DNA of 45,843 bases from CAZLAK01 sp964557545 (GCA_964557545.1 CAZLAK010000016.1:1-45843); one strand, 5' to 3'; numbered from the stretch's first letter, positions 7,463 to 15,816 are shown. Numbers and translations: made by a program. The notes: generated from the letters alone by a model not told the origin.

Positions 7463-8647
7463 ATCGGCGGGAAAGCAAAAATCCTTTACGTGATCACTCT
7501 TTCGGAAGTAGGCGGGGCGCAGAAAGTTGTTTACCACCTGGCTGCCGGCCTTAGCAAAGAGGGTTTTGAGGTGGAAGTGGCTTGCGCCCCCGGCGGTGAA
7601 CTGGTGAAATGGCTCAGCGCCCTGCCGCAGCCGGTAAGGGTTTATGAAATAGCGGGGATGAAGAGAGAAATCAGCCCTTTAAGTGATGTGCGCTGTCTTT
7701 GGCAGCTTTACCGCTTAATCCGCCGGGGCGGTTACGACATCGTGCACTGCCACAGCTCAAAAGCCGGCTTTTTGGGCAGGCTGGCCGCCCGCCTGGCCGG
7801 CGTGCGGCGCGTTTATTTTACCGTGCACGGCTGGAGTGTTAACGAGGCTAGAAGTAAGGCGGCACGGCTCATTTACGGCTGGGCAGAGCGCCTGGCGGGC
7901 TGCCTGTCTACCATGGTGGTCTGTGTATCGGAGAACGACCGCCGCCGGGGCGTGGAAATGGGGCTGGTGCCCAAAGAAAAACTTACCGTCATTTATAACG
8001 GCCTGCCGGAAATGCCGGGCCGGCCGGGTGTTTTGCGGCGGGAACTGGGAATTAACATTTTAGGCAGCGGTGATCTTCTGGTGGGTATGGTGGCTCGCCT
8101 GGCCTTCCCCAAAAAGCCACTCTTTTTTTTGGAGGTGGCCAAAGAGCTCGCGTCTTTGTACCAACAGGTGTATTTTGTCCTCATAGGGGACGGCCCCTTG
8201 TACCGGCGCTGCCGGGAATTCGTTGCGAAATCAGGGCTGGAAGGCCGCGTTTTTCTTACCGGGGCGAGGGAAGATGCGGCAGCCCTTATGGCAGATTTAG
8301 ATGTTTTTGTGCTCTTTTCCCGCTGGGAGGGGCTTCCCCTCACCGTCATTGAGGCCATGCAGGCGGGACTGCCGGTGGTGGCCAGTGCCGTTGGTGGTGT
8401 GCCGGAAATGGTGGCAGAAGGGGAAACAGGTTTTCTCGTCAAAGAACTGAAAGTGGGGCCGGCGGCCGCGGCCATAAGCCGCCTTTTGAGTAATCCTGCT
8501 TTGCGCTTTCAGATAGGAGAAACCGGCCGAAGGCGCGCCCGGGAAAAATTCTCCTACCAGGAGATGCTCAATCGCTACCGGGACCTCTACCAAAAGGGCC
8601 GGCAGGAGGAAAAAGGTGCTGAACTGTCGAAGTATGCGGATAAATAA
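7463..8647 (+). CDS. GT4-family glycosyltransferase, probably with an ATC start
   Basis: Retaining GT-B glycosyltransferase. The N-terminal Rossmann domain opens KILYVITLSEVGGAQ, with VYFTVHGW further on. The C-terminal domain has GMVARLAFPKKP, the LIGDGP motif, and the E-x7-E nucleotide-sugar site EGLPLTVIEAMQAGLPVV. Starting at the first canonical codon (GTG 7490) would remove KILYV, the first beta strand of the fold, and has no ribosome site. The open frame upstream contains only ATA (7460) and ATC (7463), and GGGGGGA at 7449-7455 is spaced 7 bases from ATC 7463, so that codon is proposed. The gene sits 13 bases after the polymerase gene and 28 before the sugar transferase, in one operon. 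Confidence 0.85.
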   Translation: MGGKAKILYVITLSEVGGAQKVVYHLAAGLSKEGFEVEVACAPGGELVKWLSALPQPVRVYEIAGMKREISPLSDVRCLWQLYRLIRRGGYDIVHCHSSKAGFLGRLAARLAGVRRVYFTVHGWSVNEARSKAARLIYGWAERLAGCLSTMVVCVSENDRRRGVEMGLVPKEKLTVIYNGLPEMPGRPGVLRRELGINILGSGDLLVGMVARLAFPKKPLFFLEVAKELASLYQQVYFVLIGDGPLYRRCREFVAKSGLEGRVFLTGAREDAAALMADLDVFVLFSRWEGLPLTVIEAMQAGLPVVASAVGGVPEMVAEGETGFLVKELKVGPAAAAISRLLSNPALRFQIGETGRRRAREKFSYQEMLNRYRDLYQKGRQEEKGAELSKYADK

Positions 8648-8675
8648 TTAGTTATTTAGGGGTTTAAACCGGCCC

Positions 8676-10073
8676 ATGATCAACGGCAAGAAAAAGCTCT
8701 GGGCAGTTGCCCTCTTTTTAACGGTTGACCTTTTGCTACTGCACGCAGGCTACATGGCGGCCTTTTGGCTGAAATTTGGATGGGCAGTACCGCAGGAAAA
8801 CTTTGCGGCTTACCGGGTAACTTGGCCGTGGCTTACCCTGACGGCTGCAATTCTTTTTTACTTTTACGGCCTTTACGGCAGCTACCGCTGGCGCTGGACA
8901 GAAGTCTTTGCCTCTCTTTTGTGCGCCGTCTTTTTCCAGGCTGTGGCCAGCATGGCCGTAACCTTCTTTGCCCGCGGCTTTGCCTTTCCCCGCACGGTGC
9001 TGCTGCTGGCCCCGCTTGTCCAGCTGGTCCTGCTGGGTGCCTGGCGCCGGGCGGCCTGGCACTTGGAACGGAAATTTTTGCCGCGCACGAGGGTTTTAGT
9101 TGCCGGCAGGGATGTCGAAGCCGCTTCCATGGCGGCTAAACTGGAGTCGCTGACCGGCGGCGCCGTTCAGGTAGCCGGCCTGGTACTGGAAGGCGAAAGC
9201 GGCAGTGCGGCTGACCGGCAAAAAAATGCAGCGGCTGGCACGGTTGGATCTTACCCGGTCTTGGGTTTAATAGACGATTTTGACAGCTGCCTTCTCAAAG
9301 CTTCTCCCGACCAGGTCTTTATTTGTTCTGGCCTGCCGCTGTCCGCCAAGGCTTCCCTGGTGCTGGCCTGCGTTGACAGGGGGGTAAAAGTCTTTTTGGT
9401 TCCCGATCTATACGAAATACTGCTGGCCGAGACGAGGCTTGAGCAGGTGGACGATATTCCCGTCTTTGCTATTGACTACCTTGCCATTCCCCAGGAAGCA
9501 GCTTTGTTGAAGAGGATTACCGATATCCTCTTTTCTCTGGCGGCGCTCGCCCTCATGCTGCCCATTTTTGTACTGGCGGCGCTGGCCGTAAAGCTCGACT
9601 CTCCGGGACCGGTCTTTTACCGCCAAAAAAGGCTTACCCTGCAGGGAAAGCCCTTTTACATCTATAAATTCCGTACTATGGTGGAAAATGCGGAAATTAA
9701 CAGCGGGCCGGTCCTGGCCAGTGAGGATGACCCGCGCATCACGAGGGTAGGGAGGTTTTTGCGCGCTTTTCGCCTCGATGAACTGCCGCAGTTAATTAAC
9801 GTTTTAAAAGGAGATATGAGTATCGTCGGGCCGCGGCCCGAGCGTCCTTATTTCGTCAGCGAACTGGCTAGAAAAATGCCCGAGTACACTTACCGCATGA
9901 ACGTTAAGTCCGGCATCACCGGACTGGCTCAGGTGGCCGGGCGCTACAGCACGAGTCCTGAGTACAAACTCAAGTACGACCTTCTTTACACCAAGTCTTA
10001 CTCTCTAGCCAAAGACGTGGCCATCCTCCTGCAGACAGTCAAGGTGCTTTTAATGAAGGACCGCGCTTCGTAA
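8676..10073 (+). CDS. Polyprenyl-phosphate sugar-1-phosphate transferase (WbaP/WcaJ-like)
   Basis: Starts glycan assembly by moving a hexose-1-phosphate from a nucleotide sugar onto undecaprenyl phosphate at the membrane. 465 residues: four transmembrane helices (about 1-125), a nucleotide-binding-like CoA_binding_3 region (about 130-250), a re-entrant helix (about 278-305) and the bacterial sugar-transferase domain (about 280-465). The hallmark motifs are present: SPGPVFYRQKR, YKFRTMVENAE, FRLDELPQLINVLKGDMSIV and GPRPERPYF, with the Asp-Glu pair in LDELPQ. ATG start with AGGGG upstream. It completes a three-gene surface-polysaccharide set together with the polymerase-like protein and GT4 enzyme. 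The sugar is not predictable. Confidence 0.92.
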   Translation: MINGKKKLWAVALFLTVDLLLLHAGYMAAFWLKFGWAVPQENFAAYRVTWPWLTLTAAILFYFYGLYGSYRWRWTEVFASLLCAVFFQAVASMAVTFFARGFAFPRTVLLLAPLVQLVLLGAWRRAAWHLERKFLPRTRVLVAGRDVEAASMAAKLESLTGGAVQVAGLVLEGESGSAADRQKNAAAGTVGSYPVLGLIDDFDSCLLKASPDQVFICSGLPLSAKASLVLACVDRGVKVFLVPDLYEILLAETRLEQVDDIPVFAIDYLAIPQEAALLKRITDILFSLAALALMLPIFVLAALAVKLDSPGPVFYRQKRLTLQGKPFYIYKFRTMVENAEINSGPVLASEDDPRITRVGRFLRAFRLDELPQLINVLKGDMSIVGPRPERPYFVSELARKMPEYTYRMNVKSGITGLAQVAGRYSTSPEYKLKYDLLYTKSYSLAKDVAILLQTVKVLLMKDRAS

Positions 10074-10093
10074 GCGGCAGCAAGCCGGGACGG

Positions 10094-11437
10094 TTAGACG
10101 GGGTTAATTACCAGGCCGGTGACCAGCTTGGGGTAGAAATAGGTGCTCTTTTGCGGCATTTTCTCGCCAGCGGAGGCTACGGCTATGACATCTTCTACCG
10201 GCGTGGGGTTTAAAAAGAAGGCTAACTGGCACTCCCCGGCGTCTACGGCAGCTACCGCCTCATGGGGGCAGCGGGTGTAAGCGAGGTGCTCGCCCTCCGC
10301 CCTAAGTTCTTCCCCGATTCCCAAGTGGCGCTCCATAACCAGTTTGTGCAGGATGGATACGTCCAGGCTCTGCCATGCCGGCGATTTTTCGGCCGGCATG
10401 AATTTTTTTATAACGCCGTTATCCTTAACAGTGAGAAGGTAAAATTTCCCTCCCCCGGCGTACATGCCGAAGGCGTGCGCGCCTGCCCCGGTGCGCTGGC
10501 GTTCTTTCATGGCCGAAAGGAGTTTTTCTGCGCCCCTTTCCTCCCCGCCGCCTGTGATTTCCTCTACGGTAAAGTCTTCCGCCAGCCTGGCCAAAAGCTC
10601 GCCTGCTGTAAGGGGGCTGTCCACGATGAGCCGGTGTGTGGGCAGGATGACCAGGCCGGGGTCGTAGAGGTTGACCAGGGTCATCATTACATACCGGTAG
10701 GCCGGCTCGCCGCTGTCCGCCAGGACGTGAGCTTTTTGGCCGGATGCTTCCCTTTCCTCCATGTAGGCCAGGGCCGTCTCGTAGCGGTGGTGGCCGTCGG
10801 CAATGTAAATGCGCTTGCCAGCCAAAATACCCTGCACGGATTTTATGGTTTGTCGGTCGCCGATCACCCAGAGGCGGTGGGTCTCGCCCTGATCGTCAGT
10901 AAAGTGCACGTCCGGCGATCTGCCGGCTGCAGACTTGCGCAAAACATTTTCCGCCAGCGCGCCTTCGTCGGTGTACAGGCCGAAGATGGGGCTGAAGTTG
11001 GCCCGGCAGGCGCGCAAAAGCTCTAACCGGTCGGCCTTGTGCTTGGGTATGGTTTCTTCGTGCGGCAGGATCACGCCCCTGGCGTAGGGCTCAAGTTTAA
11101 CCCCGCAAATAAAACCGGTGCGCACCATTTTTGTCCCCTTGAGCTCAAATTCCTGCTCATAAAGGTAGAAGACAGGCGGGGTGTCCTGCACGAGCACTCT
11201 TTTTTCCCGCCAGGCGCGGAAAATAGAGGCGGCCCGCGTGTAGCGGTTGTCCTGCGGTGTGTCGTCCGGTTTGGTTTTGCCGTACTCTAAGCGGATGATG
11301 TTGTATGGGTGGCGTTCGTAGTAGCGCTCCTGGGCCGCGTTGTCGATGATGTCGTAGGGCGGGGTGACTACGTCTGCCAGGTTTTTTACGGCCTCGGTAT
11401 TGTATCTCAGGCCCGCCAGGGGCACAATTTCGGCCAT
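10094..11437 (-). CDS. DUF1015 family protein
   Basis: 447 residues from ATG 11437, which follows AAAGGAGGTAAGAAC. The frame extends 15 codons upstream but would enclose that ribosome site. The sequence has the DUF1015 hallmarks: PLAGLRYN near the start, VVTPPYDII, PYNIIRLEYG, the GVILPHEETIPKHKADRL block, and IADGHHRYETAL in the middle. DUF1015 proteins occur widely in anaerobic bacteria and archaea. A kinase-like or serine-metabolism link has been suggested from neighbourhoods, but no activity is established to my knowledge. It is 20 bases downstream of the MazG-like gene and probably co-transcribed with it. It converges on the sugar-transferase gene with only 20 bases between and no clear terminator. 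Confidence 0.85.
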   Translation of the reverse strand: MAEIVPLAGLRYNTEAVKNLADVVTPPYDIIDNAAQERYYERHPYNIIRLEYGKTKPDDTPQDNRYTRAASIFRAWREKRVLVQDTPPVFYLYEQEFELKGTKMVRTGFICGVKLEPYARGVILPHEETIPKHKADRLELLRACRANFSPIFGLYTDEGALAENVLRKSAAGRSPDVHFTDDQGETHRLWVIGDRQTIKSVQGILAGKRIYIADGHHRYETALAYMEEREASGQKAHVLADSGEPAYRYVMMTLVNLYDPGLVILPTHRLIVDSPLTAGELLARLAEDFTVEEITGGGEERGAEKLLSAMKERQRTGAGAHAFGMYAGGGKFYLLTVKDNGVIKKFMPAEKSPAWQSLDVSILHKLVMERHLGIGEELRAEGEHLAYTRCPHEAVAAVDAGECQLAFFLNPTPVEDVIAVASAGEKMPQKSTYFYPKLVTGLVINPV

Positions 11438-11457
11438 GTTCTTACCTCCTCTTTGTT

Positions 11458-11781
11458 TTAGGGGCTTTCTTTTCTCGTCCACCGGTTTGTGTCGCGGTGG
11501 CGGTACTTGGCCATTACCCGCACAAAGGCATCGGAAAGATCGATATTCAGCGAATTGGCGTAACAGATAATAATAAAGAGAATGTCGGCCAGCTCTAAAG
11601 CCAGGTCGCCGACCGGCTCTTCGGGTTTTTTGGGCTTTTCACCGAACTGGTGGTTTATTTCCCGGGCCAGTTCGCCGACCTCTTCGGCCAGTCTGGCCAG
11701 CATGGACAGCGGGCTCCAGTAACCCTCTTCAAACTGCCCGATCCACTCGTCTACCATTTTTTGCATTTCCTTTAAATCCAA
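11458..11781 (-). CDS. MazG-like nucleotide pyrophosphohydrolase
   Basis: 107 residues forming one all-alpha NTP-PPase (MazG/RS21-C6) domain. Metal-binding acids are visible in LAEEVGELAREI (the EExxE motif) and ALELADILFII (the ExxD motif). Such enzymes hydrolyse NTPs or dNTPs to NMP and pyrophosphate, cleaning damaged nucleotides or lowering dNTP or alarmone-related pools. The TTG start at 11781 is supported by GGAGG about 9 bases upstream. It is the first gene of a two-gene unit with the DUF1015 gene and has its own promoter candidate. Confidence 0.85.
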   Translation of the reverse strand: MDLKEMQKMVDEWIGQFEEGYWSPLSMLARLAEEVGELAREINHQFGEKPKKPEEPVGDLALELADILFIIICYANSLNIDLSDAFVRVMAKYRHRDTNRWTRKESP

Positions 11782-11841
11782 TGCATATTCCTCCAGACAG
11801 GCAGTATACTTTAATGAGCGCGTGCACTTTTCAGTGAGTAA

Positions 11842-11871
11842 ATTTTAACCTTATCCGTGCACAAGTGGCAA
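11842..11871 (-). promoter_or_regulatory. Promoter of the mazG-like/DUF1015 unit
   Basis: On the minus strand: TTGCCA (plus 11871-11866, 5/6), an 18-base spacer, TAAAAT (plus 11847-11842, 5/6). Two GTGCAC palindromes flank the -10 in this divergent region (11822-11827 and 11857-11862); their role is unknown. Confidence 0.55.
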
Positions 11872-11894
11872 GCTTTTGTGGAGGATGATTTTAG

Positions 11895-12611
11895 GTGAAA
11901 CGGCACCTTTGGGTAGTGATCAACAAAAAGAGAGTATTTTTGCCCCTTGCGGCCGCCTTCTTGGGAGCGCTGCTTTTAGCTGCCGGCAGCAAATTGCTCC
12001 TGTCAGGCGGCGGCTTGAGGGGCGACCCGCTGGATGTGCTGGAGGGCGGCTTGGAGAAGACTAAAACCAGCACCAGCTTTCGCTACCGCTCTATTACGAG
12101 GTTTTTGCCGGCTTTGGAGGGCGAGGGCTTTCACAGCAGCGTGGAAGGAGAGTGGGTAAGCCCTGATCGCGTGCGCATAAAGGGGGAAATTGCGGGTGCG
12201 CCGGTGGAGTTTATCCAGGTAGGCCATTGTTCTTATATTAAAGACCACGTCACCGGCAAGTGGATAATCTTACGCGGCAGCAGTCCGGCCGACTCCGAGC
12301 TCTTTTACGCCGAATTAAACCCCAAAGCCTTCTTTAACTTTAAAGGCATACCCGCGGCCGAGTACCGGGGTGTGCAGGTGGTCAGCGGCGAAAGGCTCTA
12401 CGCCTTTGCCTTTGTCCCTAACCCCATGGACCCCTTTTTGGAGGTCAGGTTCAGCGACTTACAGTACAGGGTATGGCTGGCCCCGCCCGATTTCCGTCTG
12501 CGCAAGGCGCTGATCACCGCCGCAGAGAGAAACAGGCCGCAGCGCGGCGTAGAGTTAGAACTTTACTTTTGGGACTATGACCAAAACTTAAAAATAGAGC
12601 CCCCTGTTTAA
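11895..12611 (+). CDS. Membrane-anchored LolA/LppX-like envelope protein, function unknown
   Basis: 238 residues. A basic N-terminus followed by a hydrophobic helix at about residues 13-36 (VFLPLAAAFLGALLLAAGSK) looks like an uncleaved signal-anchor; there is no lipobox cysteine. The rest is beta-rich: RYRSITRF, EGEWVSPDRVRIKGEI, VEFIQVGHCSYIKD, GKWI, then a second half of alternating strands. This recalls the half-barrel of LolA/LppX/LprG-like proteins that bind lipids, but the match is by pattern only. The GTG start follows GGAGG (11880-11884). It is a single-gene unit: divergent gene upstream, terminator downstream. Confidence 0.6.
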   Translation: MKRHLWVVINKKRVFLPLAAAFLGALLLAAGSKLLLSGGGLRGDPLDVLEGGLEKTKTSTSFRYRSITRFLPALEGEGFHSSVEGEWVSPDRVRIKGEIAGAPVEFIQVGHCSYIKDHVTGKWIILRGSSPADSELFYAELNPKAFFNFKGIPAAEYRGVQVVSGERLYAFAFVPNPMDPFLEVRFSDLQYRVWLAPPDFRLRKALITAAERNRPQRGVELELYFWDYDQNLKIEPPV

Positions 12612-12642
12612 TTAAAACCTTTAAAAAACCTTTATGCCAGTA

Positions 12643-12668
12643 AAGCGCCTGTTTGGGCGCTTATTTAA
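12643..12668 (+). terminator. Terminator between the LolA-like gene and hpt
   Basis: AAGCGCC (12643-12649) pairs with GGCGCTT (12656-12662) across a 6-base loop, followed by an A/T-rich tail. It ends right where the hpt promoter begins. Confidence 0.7.
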
Positions 12669-12697
12669 TTGACACCGCCCCTCCTTCCTGATATATT
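12669..12697 (+). promoter_or_regulatory. Sigma-A promoter of hpt and the purine block
   Basis: TTGACA (12669-12674, 6/6), a 17-base spacer and TATATT (12692-12697, 5/6). Predicted start near 12704, about 34 bases before the hpt start. This leader is too short for a riboswitch. Confidence 0.85.
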
Positions 12698-12737
12698 CGT
12701 GTTGTCAAAGAAAGCCGCGTTACTGGGGGTGCTGTTT

Positions 12738-13283
12738 TTGCATCCGGACTGCCTTAGGGTGCTTTTGAGCGCAGAAGAAATCCAGGACAGGGTAGCCGCC
12801 TTGGGGGAGGAGATCTCCCGCCGCTACGCCGGCCGGGAAATACTGGCTGTCGGCATACTTAAAGGTGCGGCCGTTTTTTTGGCCGATCTCGTGCGCAAGA
12901 TTACTGTGCCCGCGTCTTACGACTTTATGGCCGTATCCAGCTACGGCTCTTCTGCGGTGTCGTCCGGCACGGTGCGGATCTTAAAGGATTTGGACGCAAG
13001 CATTGAAGGCCGGCACGTGCTTCTCGTGGATGACGTGGTTGATACGGGGCTTACGCTCAGTTGCCTGGTCCAAAACCTAAAGGCGCGCGGCCCGGCCACG
13101 CTGGAGGTGTGCGCGCTCTTGGACAAGCCTTCCCGCCGGGTGGTGCCGGTGGAGATCCACTACCTGGGTTTTTCTATACCCAATGAGTTTGTGGTGGGCT
13201 ACGGCCTTGACTACAACGAGCGCTACCGCAACCTGCCCTATATAGCCGTGCTGGACCCCAAAGTTTACAGGGAAGGTGAATAA
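12738..13283 (+). CDS. hpt: Hypoxanthine(-guanine) phosphoribosyltransferase
   Basis: Purine salvage: hypoxanthine or guanine plus PRPP gives IMP or GMP. The PRPP-binding loop is VLLVDDVVDTGLTL, and LKGAAVFLADLVR matches the second conserved loop of HPRT. The C-terminal VGYGLDYNERYRNLPYIAVL block is typical of bacterial Hpt. The frame is open from 12669, but that position is the -35 box. TTG 12738, 7 bases after GGGGGT (12725-12730), gives a 181-residue protein of family-typical length beginning HPDCLRVLLS. It is one base from guaA, so IMP/GMP salvage and GMP synthesis are made together. Confidence 0.95.
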   Translation: MHPDCLRVLLSAEEIQDRVAALGEEISRRYAGREILAVGILKGAAVFLADLVRKITVPASYDFMAVSSYGSSAVSSGTVRILKDLDASIEGRHVLLVDDVVDTGLTLSCLVQNLKARGPATLEVCALLDKPSRRVVPVEIHYLGFSIPNEFVVGYGLDYNERYRNLPYIAVLDPKVYREGE

Positions 13284-13284
13284 A

Positions 13285-14826
13285 GTGTCTTTGCCGCAGC
13301 GTGAGACGGTGATCGTGCTCGATTTCGGCGGACAGTACAGCCACTTGATTGCCCGCCGCATCCGTGAGCTCAACGTTTTTTGCGAAATGCTTCCTTATTT
13401 TACCCCAGTTGACGAGATAAGGGCCAAAAAACCGCTGGGAATAGTCTTTTCCGGCGGCCCGGCCAGTGTCTACGGGGAAGGCGCGCCGGTGTGCGAGCCG
13501 GCGGTTTACGATTTGGGCGTACCTGTCTTGGGCATCTGCTACGGGATGCAGCTCATGGCCCGCCAGCTGGGCGGCGGCGTGGTTCCGGCTGAGCGCAGGG
13601 AATACGGTCGCACCGAACTGTTTGTTTTAGAAAGAGACGGGCTGTTTGCCGGACTTTCGGAAGTGGAAGAGTGCTGGATGAGCCACGGCGACCTGGTCGA
13701 ATCCCCCCCGCCCGGCTTTAGGATAACTGCCCGCACGGGTGCAGCTCCCGTAGCGGCTTTTGACTGCCCGCAAAGAAAACTTTACGCCGTGCAGTTCCAC
13801 CCGGAGGTCGCCCACACTCCCCGCGGCATGGAGATTTTAAGAAACTTTTTGTACGGTATCTGCGGGGCGTCCGGAAACTGGACGGTAGGTTCGTTCTTGG
13901 AGAGGGCGGTGCAGGAGGTAAAAGAGCAGGTCGGCGGCAGCCGGGCGCTGTGCGCTTTGAGCGGCGGCGTGGACTCTTCCGTGGCCGCTGTCCTGGCACA
14001 CCGGGCCATCGGAGACCGGCTGGTCTGCGTTTTTGTCAACCACGGGCTTTTGCGCAAGGGCGAGGCAGAGCAGGTGCTAAAGACCTTCAGGGAAAAGTTT
14101 AAGATGAACCTGGTCTACGTGGACGCATGTGAGCGCTTTTTGGACCGCCTGGCCGGCGTGAGTGACCCGGAGGAGAAGAGGAAGGTTATCGGCCGGGAAT
14201 TTATCCGGGTGTTTGAGGAGGAAGCGGCTAAACTGGGCGATATTGAGTTTTTGGTGCAGGGGACGCTCTACCCGGACGTGGTGGAGAGCGGCACGGCCAC
14301 GGCGTCGGTGATCAAGACCCACCACAACGTGGGAGGCCTGCCCCAGGATATGCGCTTTGAACTGGTGGAGCCGCTGCGCTGGCTGTTTAAGGACGAAGTG
14401 CGGGCGCTGGGTGAAGAGCTCGGCCTGCCCGAGGAGGTGGTCTGGCGCCAGCCTTTCCCGGGGCCGGGGCTGGCGGTGCGCGTCCTCGGTGAGGTGACGC
14501 GTGAGAAACTGGCCGTGTTGCGGGAGGCCGACGCCATTGTGCAGGAGGAGATAAAAAAGGCCGGCCTTTACCGCCAGATCTGGCAGTCTTTTGCTGTGCT
14601 GCCGGACATGCGCAGCGTGGGCGTGATGGGCGACGAGCGCACCTACTCCTACACTGTGGCCGTGCGGGCGGTGCACAGCACTGACGCCATGACGGCGGAC
14701 TGGGTGCGCCTGCCTTACGAGGTTCTGGAGGCTATTTCCAACCGTATTGTCGGCGAAATAAAAGAGGTGAACAGGGTGGTTTACGACATTACTTCCAAGC
14801 CGCCGGCCACTATAGAATGGGAGTAA
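13285..14826 (+). CDS. guaA: GMP synthase (glutamine-hydrolysing)
   Basis: Converts XMP to GMP with ATP and glutamine. 513 residues in the standard two-part layout: a class I glutaminase (about 1-195) with the nucleophile in GICYGMQLM and the His-Glu pair in QFHPEV; an ATP pyrophosphatase (from about 205) with the P-loop LSGGVDSSVAA; and a C-terminal dimerisation domain with WRQPFPGPGLAVR, ending in the family's TIEWE. Two GTG starts are possible (13276 and 13285). The second is chosen because GGAAGG (13271-13276) is correctly spaced from it. Confidence 0.97.
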   Translation: MSLPQRETVIVLDFGGQYSHLIARRIRELNVFCEMLPYFTPVDEIRAKKPLGIVFSGGPASVYGEGAPVCEPAVYDLGVPVLGICYGMQLMARQLGGGVVPAERREYGRTELFVLERDGLFAGLSEVEECWMSHGDLVESPPPGFRITARTGAAPVAAFDCPQRKLYAVQFHPEVAHTPRGMEILRNFLYGICGASGNWTVGSFLERAVQEVKEQVGGSRALCALSGGVDSSVAAVLAHRAIGDRLVCVFVNHGLLRKGEAEQVLKTFREKFKMNLVYVDACERFLDRLAGVSDPEEKRKVIGREFIRVFEEEAAKLGDIEFLVQGTLYPDVVESGTATASVIKTHHNVGGLPQDMRFELVEPLRWLFKDEVRALGEELGLPEEVVWRQPFPGPGLAVRVLGEVTREKLAVLREADAIVQEEIKKAGLYRQIWQSFAVLPDMRSVGVMGDERTYSYTVAVRAVHSTDAMTADWVRLPYEVLEAISNRIVGEIKEVNRVVYDITSKPPATIEWE

Positions 14827-14857
14827 GCGGGCAGACATAAAACAGGGGGTTTGGTGC

Positions 14858-15196
14858 ATGCCCAGGTGGGTATTGCGTTGGCTTTTAAATGTAGCGGGAA
14901 TTATACTCACAGCTTGCCTGGTTAAGGGATTTAATGTGACCTTTTTGGGGGCCGTGTTCGGGTCGCTGGTTTTGGGAATTGTAAATGCCATGATCCGTCC
15001 TGTTGTGATCTTGCTGACCCTCCCCTTGAACATCTTGACCCTCGGCCTTTTTACTGTTGTAGTCAACGGCTTTATGCTGTGGCTGACCAGCGCAGTGGTA
15101 AAGGGGTTTGATTTTGCCGGTTTTGGGGCTGCCGTTTTGGCCGGCTTGATCTTCTCAGTGCTTAGCTTTGGCATAAGCTGGGCAGTAAGGGACTAG
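14858..15196 (+). CDS. Phage-holin-4-like membrane protein (YvlD/DUF360 family)
   Basis: 112 residues, almost all hydrophobic, in four transmembrane segments, with the N-A-M-I-R-P motif between the second and third (IVNAMIRPVVILLTLPLNILTLGLF), the signature of Pfam phage_holin_4_2 / DUF360. Despite the name it is normally a chromosomal membrane protein of unknown role (YvlD in Bacillus is tied to the envelope stress gene cluster). ATG start after CAGGGGG. It lies inside the purine block, 31 bases after guaA, with no promoter of its own that I can see, so it is probably co-transcribed by position. Confidence 0.85.
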   Translation: MPRWVLRWLLNVAGIILTACLVKGFNVTFLGAVFGSLVLGIVNAMIRPVVILLTLPLNILTLGLFTVVVNGFMLWLTSAVVKGFDFAGFGAAVLAGLIFSVLSFGISWAVRD

Positions 15197-15241
15197 GTGC
15201 CGGCCTTGTTTAATTAAAAGCATTGCGAAAGGAGCGAATGT

Positions 15242-15778
15242 GTGTTGGCAAAACCGCTTGTCGGCATAGTTTTGGGTAGTGACTCCGACCTGCCTGTAAT
15301 GGCCGAAGCTTTTGCTGCGCTCGAAGAAATGGGCATCGGTTACGAGGCTGTAATCTATTCGGCCCACCGCACGCCTGACGAAACGGCGGCGTACGCCAAA
15401 AGTGCCGCCGGCCGGGGGCTTTTAGTGATCATAGCCGCGGCCGGGGGTGCAGCCCACCTGCCGGGTGTGATTGCCGCTTATACCCCGCTGCCCGTGATCG
15501 GGGTGCCGGTGGCGTCCGGCGCCCTGCACGGAGTGGACGCCCTTTACTCCATTGTGCAGATGCCGCCGGGGGTGCCGGTGGCGTGTGTAGCCGTTAACGG
15601 GGCCAAAAACGCCGCCCTCTTAGCCGCCCAGATTGTCGGCGCGGCCGACACGGCTGTGCGCAAGAAAGTGGAAGCCTTCAAGGCGGAAATGGCGCGCCGG
15701 GTGGCTGAAAAGAACGCCCTGCTCTCCGAGCTGGGTGTGCGCGGCTATTTAGAAAAATATATAAAGGGGCGGGGATAA
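15242..15778 (+). CDS. purE: N5-carboxyaminoimidazole ribonucleotide mutase
   Basis: Moves the carboxyl group of N5-CAIR to C4, giving CAIR. 178 residues with GSDSDLPVM, the substrate loop YSAHRTPDET, the AGGAAHLPG loop and the SIVQMPPGVPV segment of bacterial class I PurE. Class I enzymes need PurK to make N5-CAIR, and no purK lies next to it or anywhere in the window. GTG start after AAAGGAGC. First gene of the contiguous pur run that continues to purD. Confidence 0.95.
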   Translation: MLAKPLVGIVLGSDSDLPVMAEAFAALEEMGIGYEAVIYSAHRTPDETAAYAKSAAGRGLLVIIAAAGGAAHLPGVIAAYTPLPVIGVPVASGALHGVDALYSIVQMPPGVPVACVAVNGAKNAALLAAQIVGAADTAVRKKVEAFKAEMARRVAEKNALLSELGVRGYLEKYIKGRG

Positions 15779-15816
15779 TAATTAGGGTAAATTTCTGGTG
15801 AAAGCGGGAGATACAC

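Noticed and set aside
12698..12737. Purine or guanine riboswitch before hpt
   Set aside because: The transcribed leader is about 34 bases, too short for the aptamer, and lacks its conserved loops.
14077..15174. Long minus-strand open frame (365 codons) opposite guaA
   Set aside because: Composition is His/Arg-rich shadow sequence of the GC-rich opposite strand; no domain is recognisable and guaA is certain.
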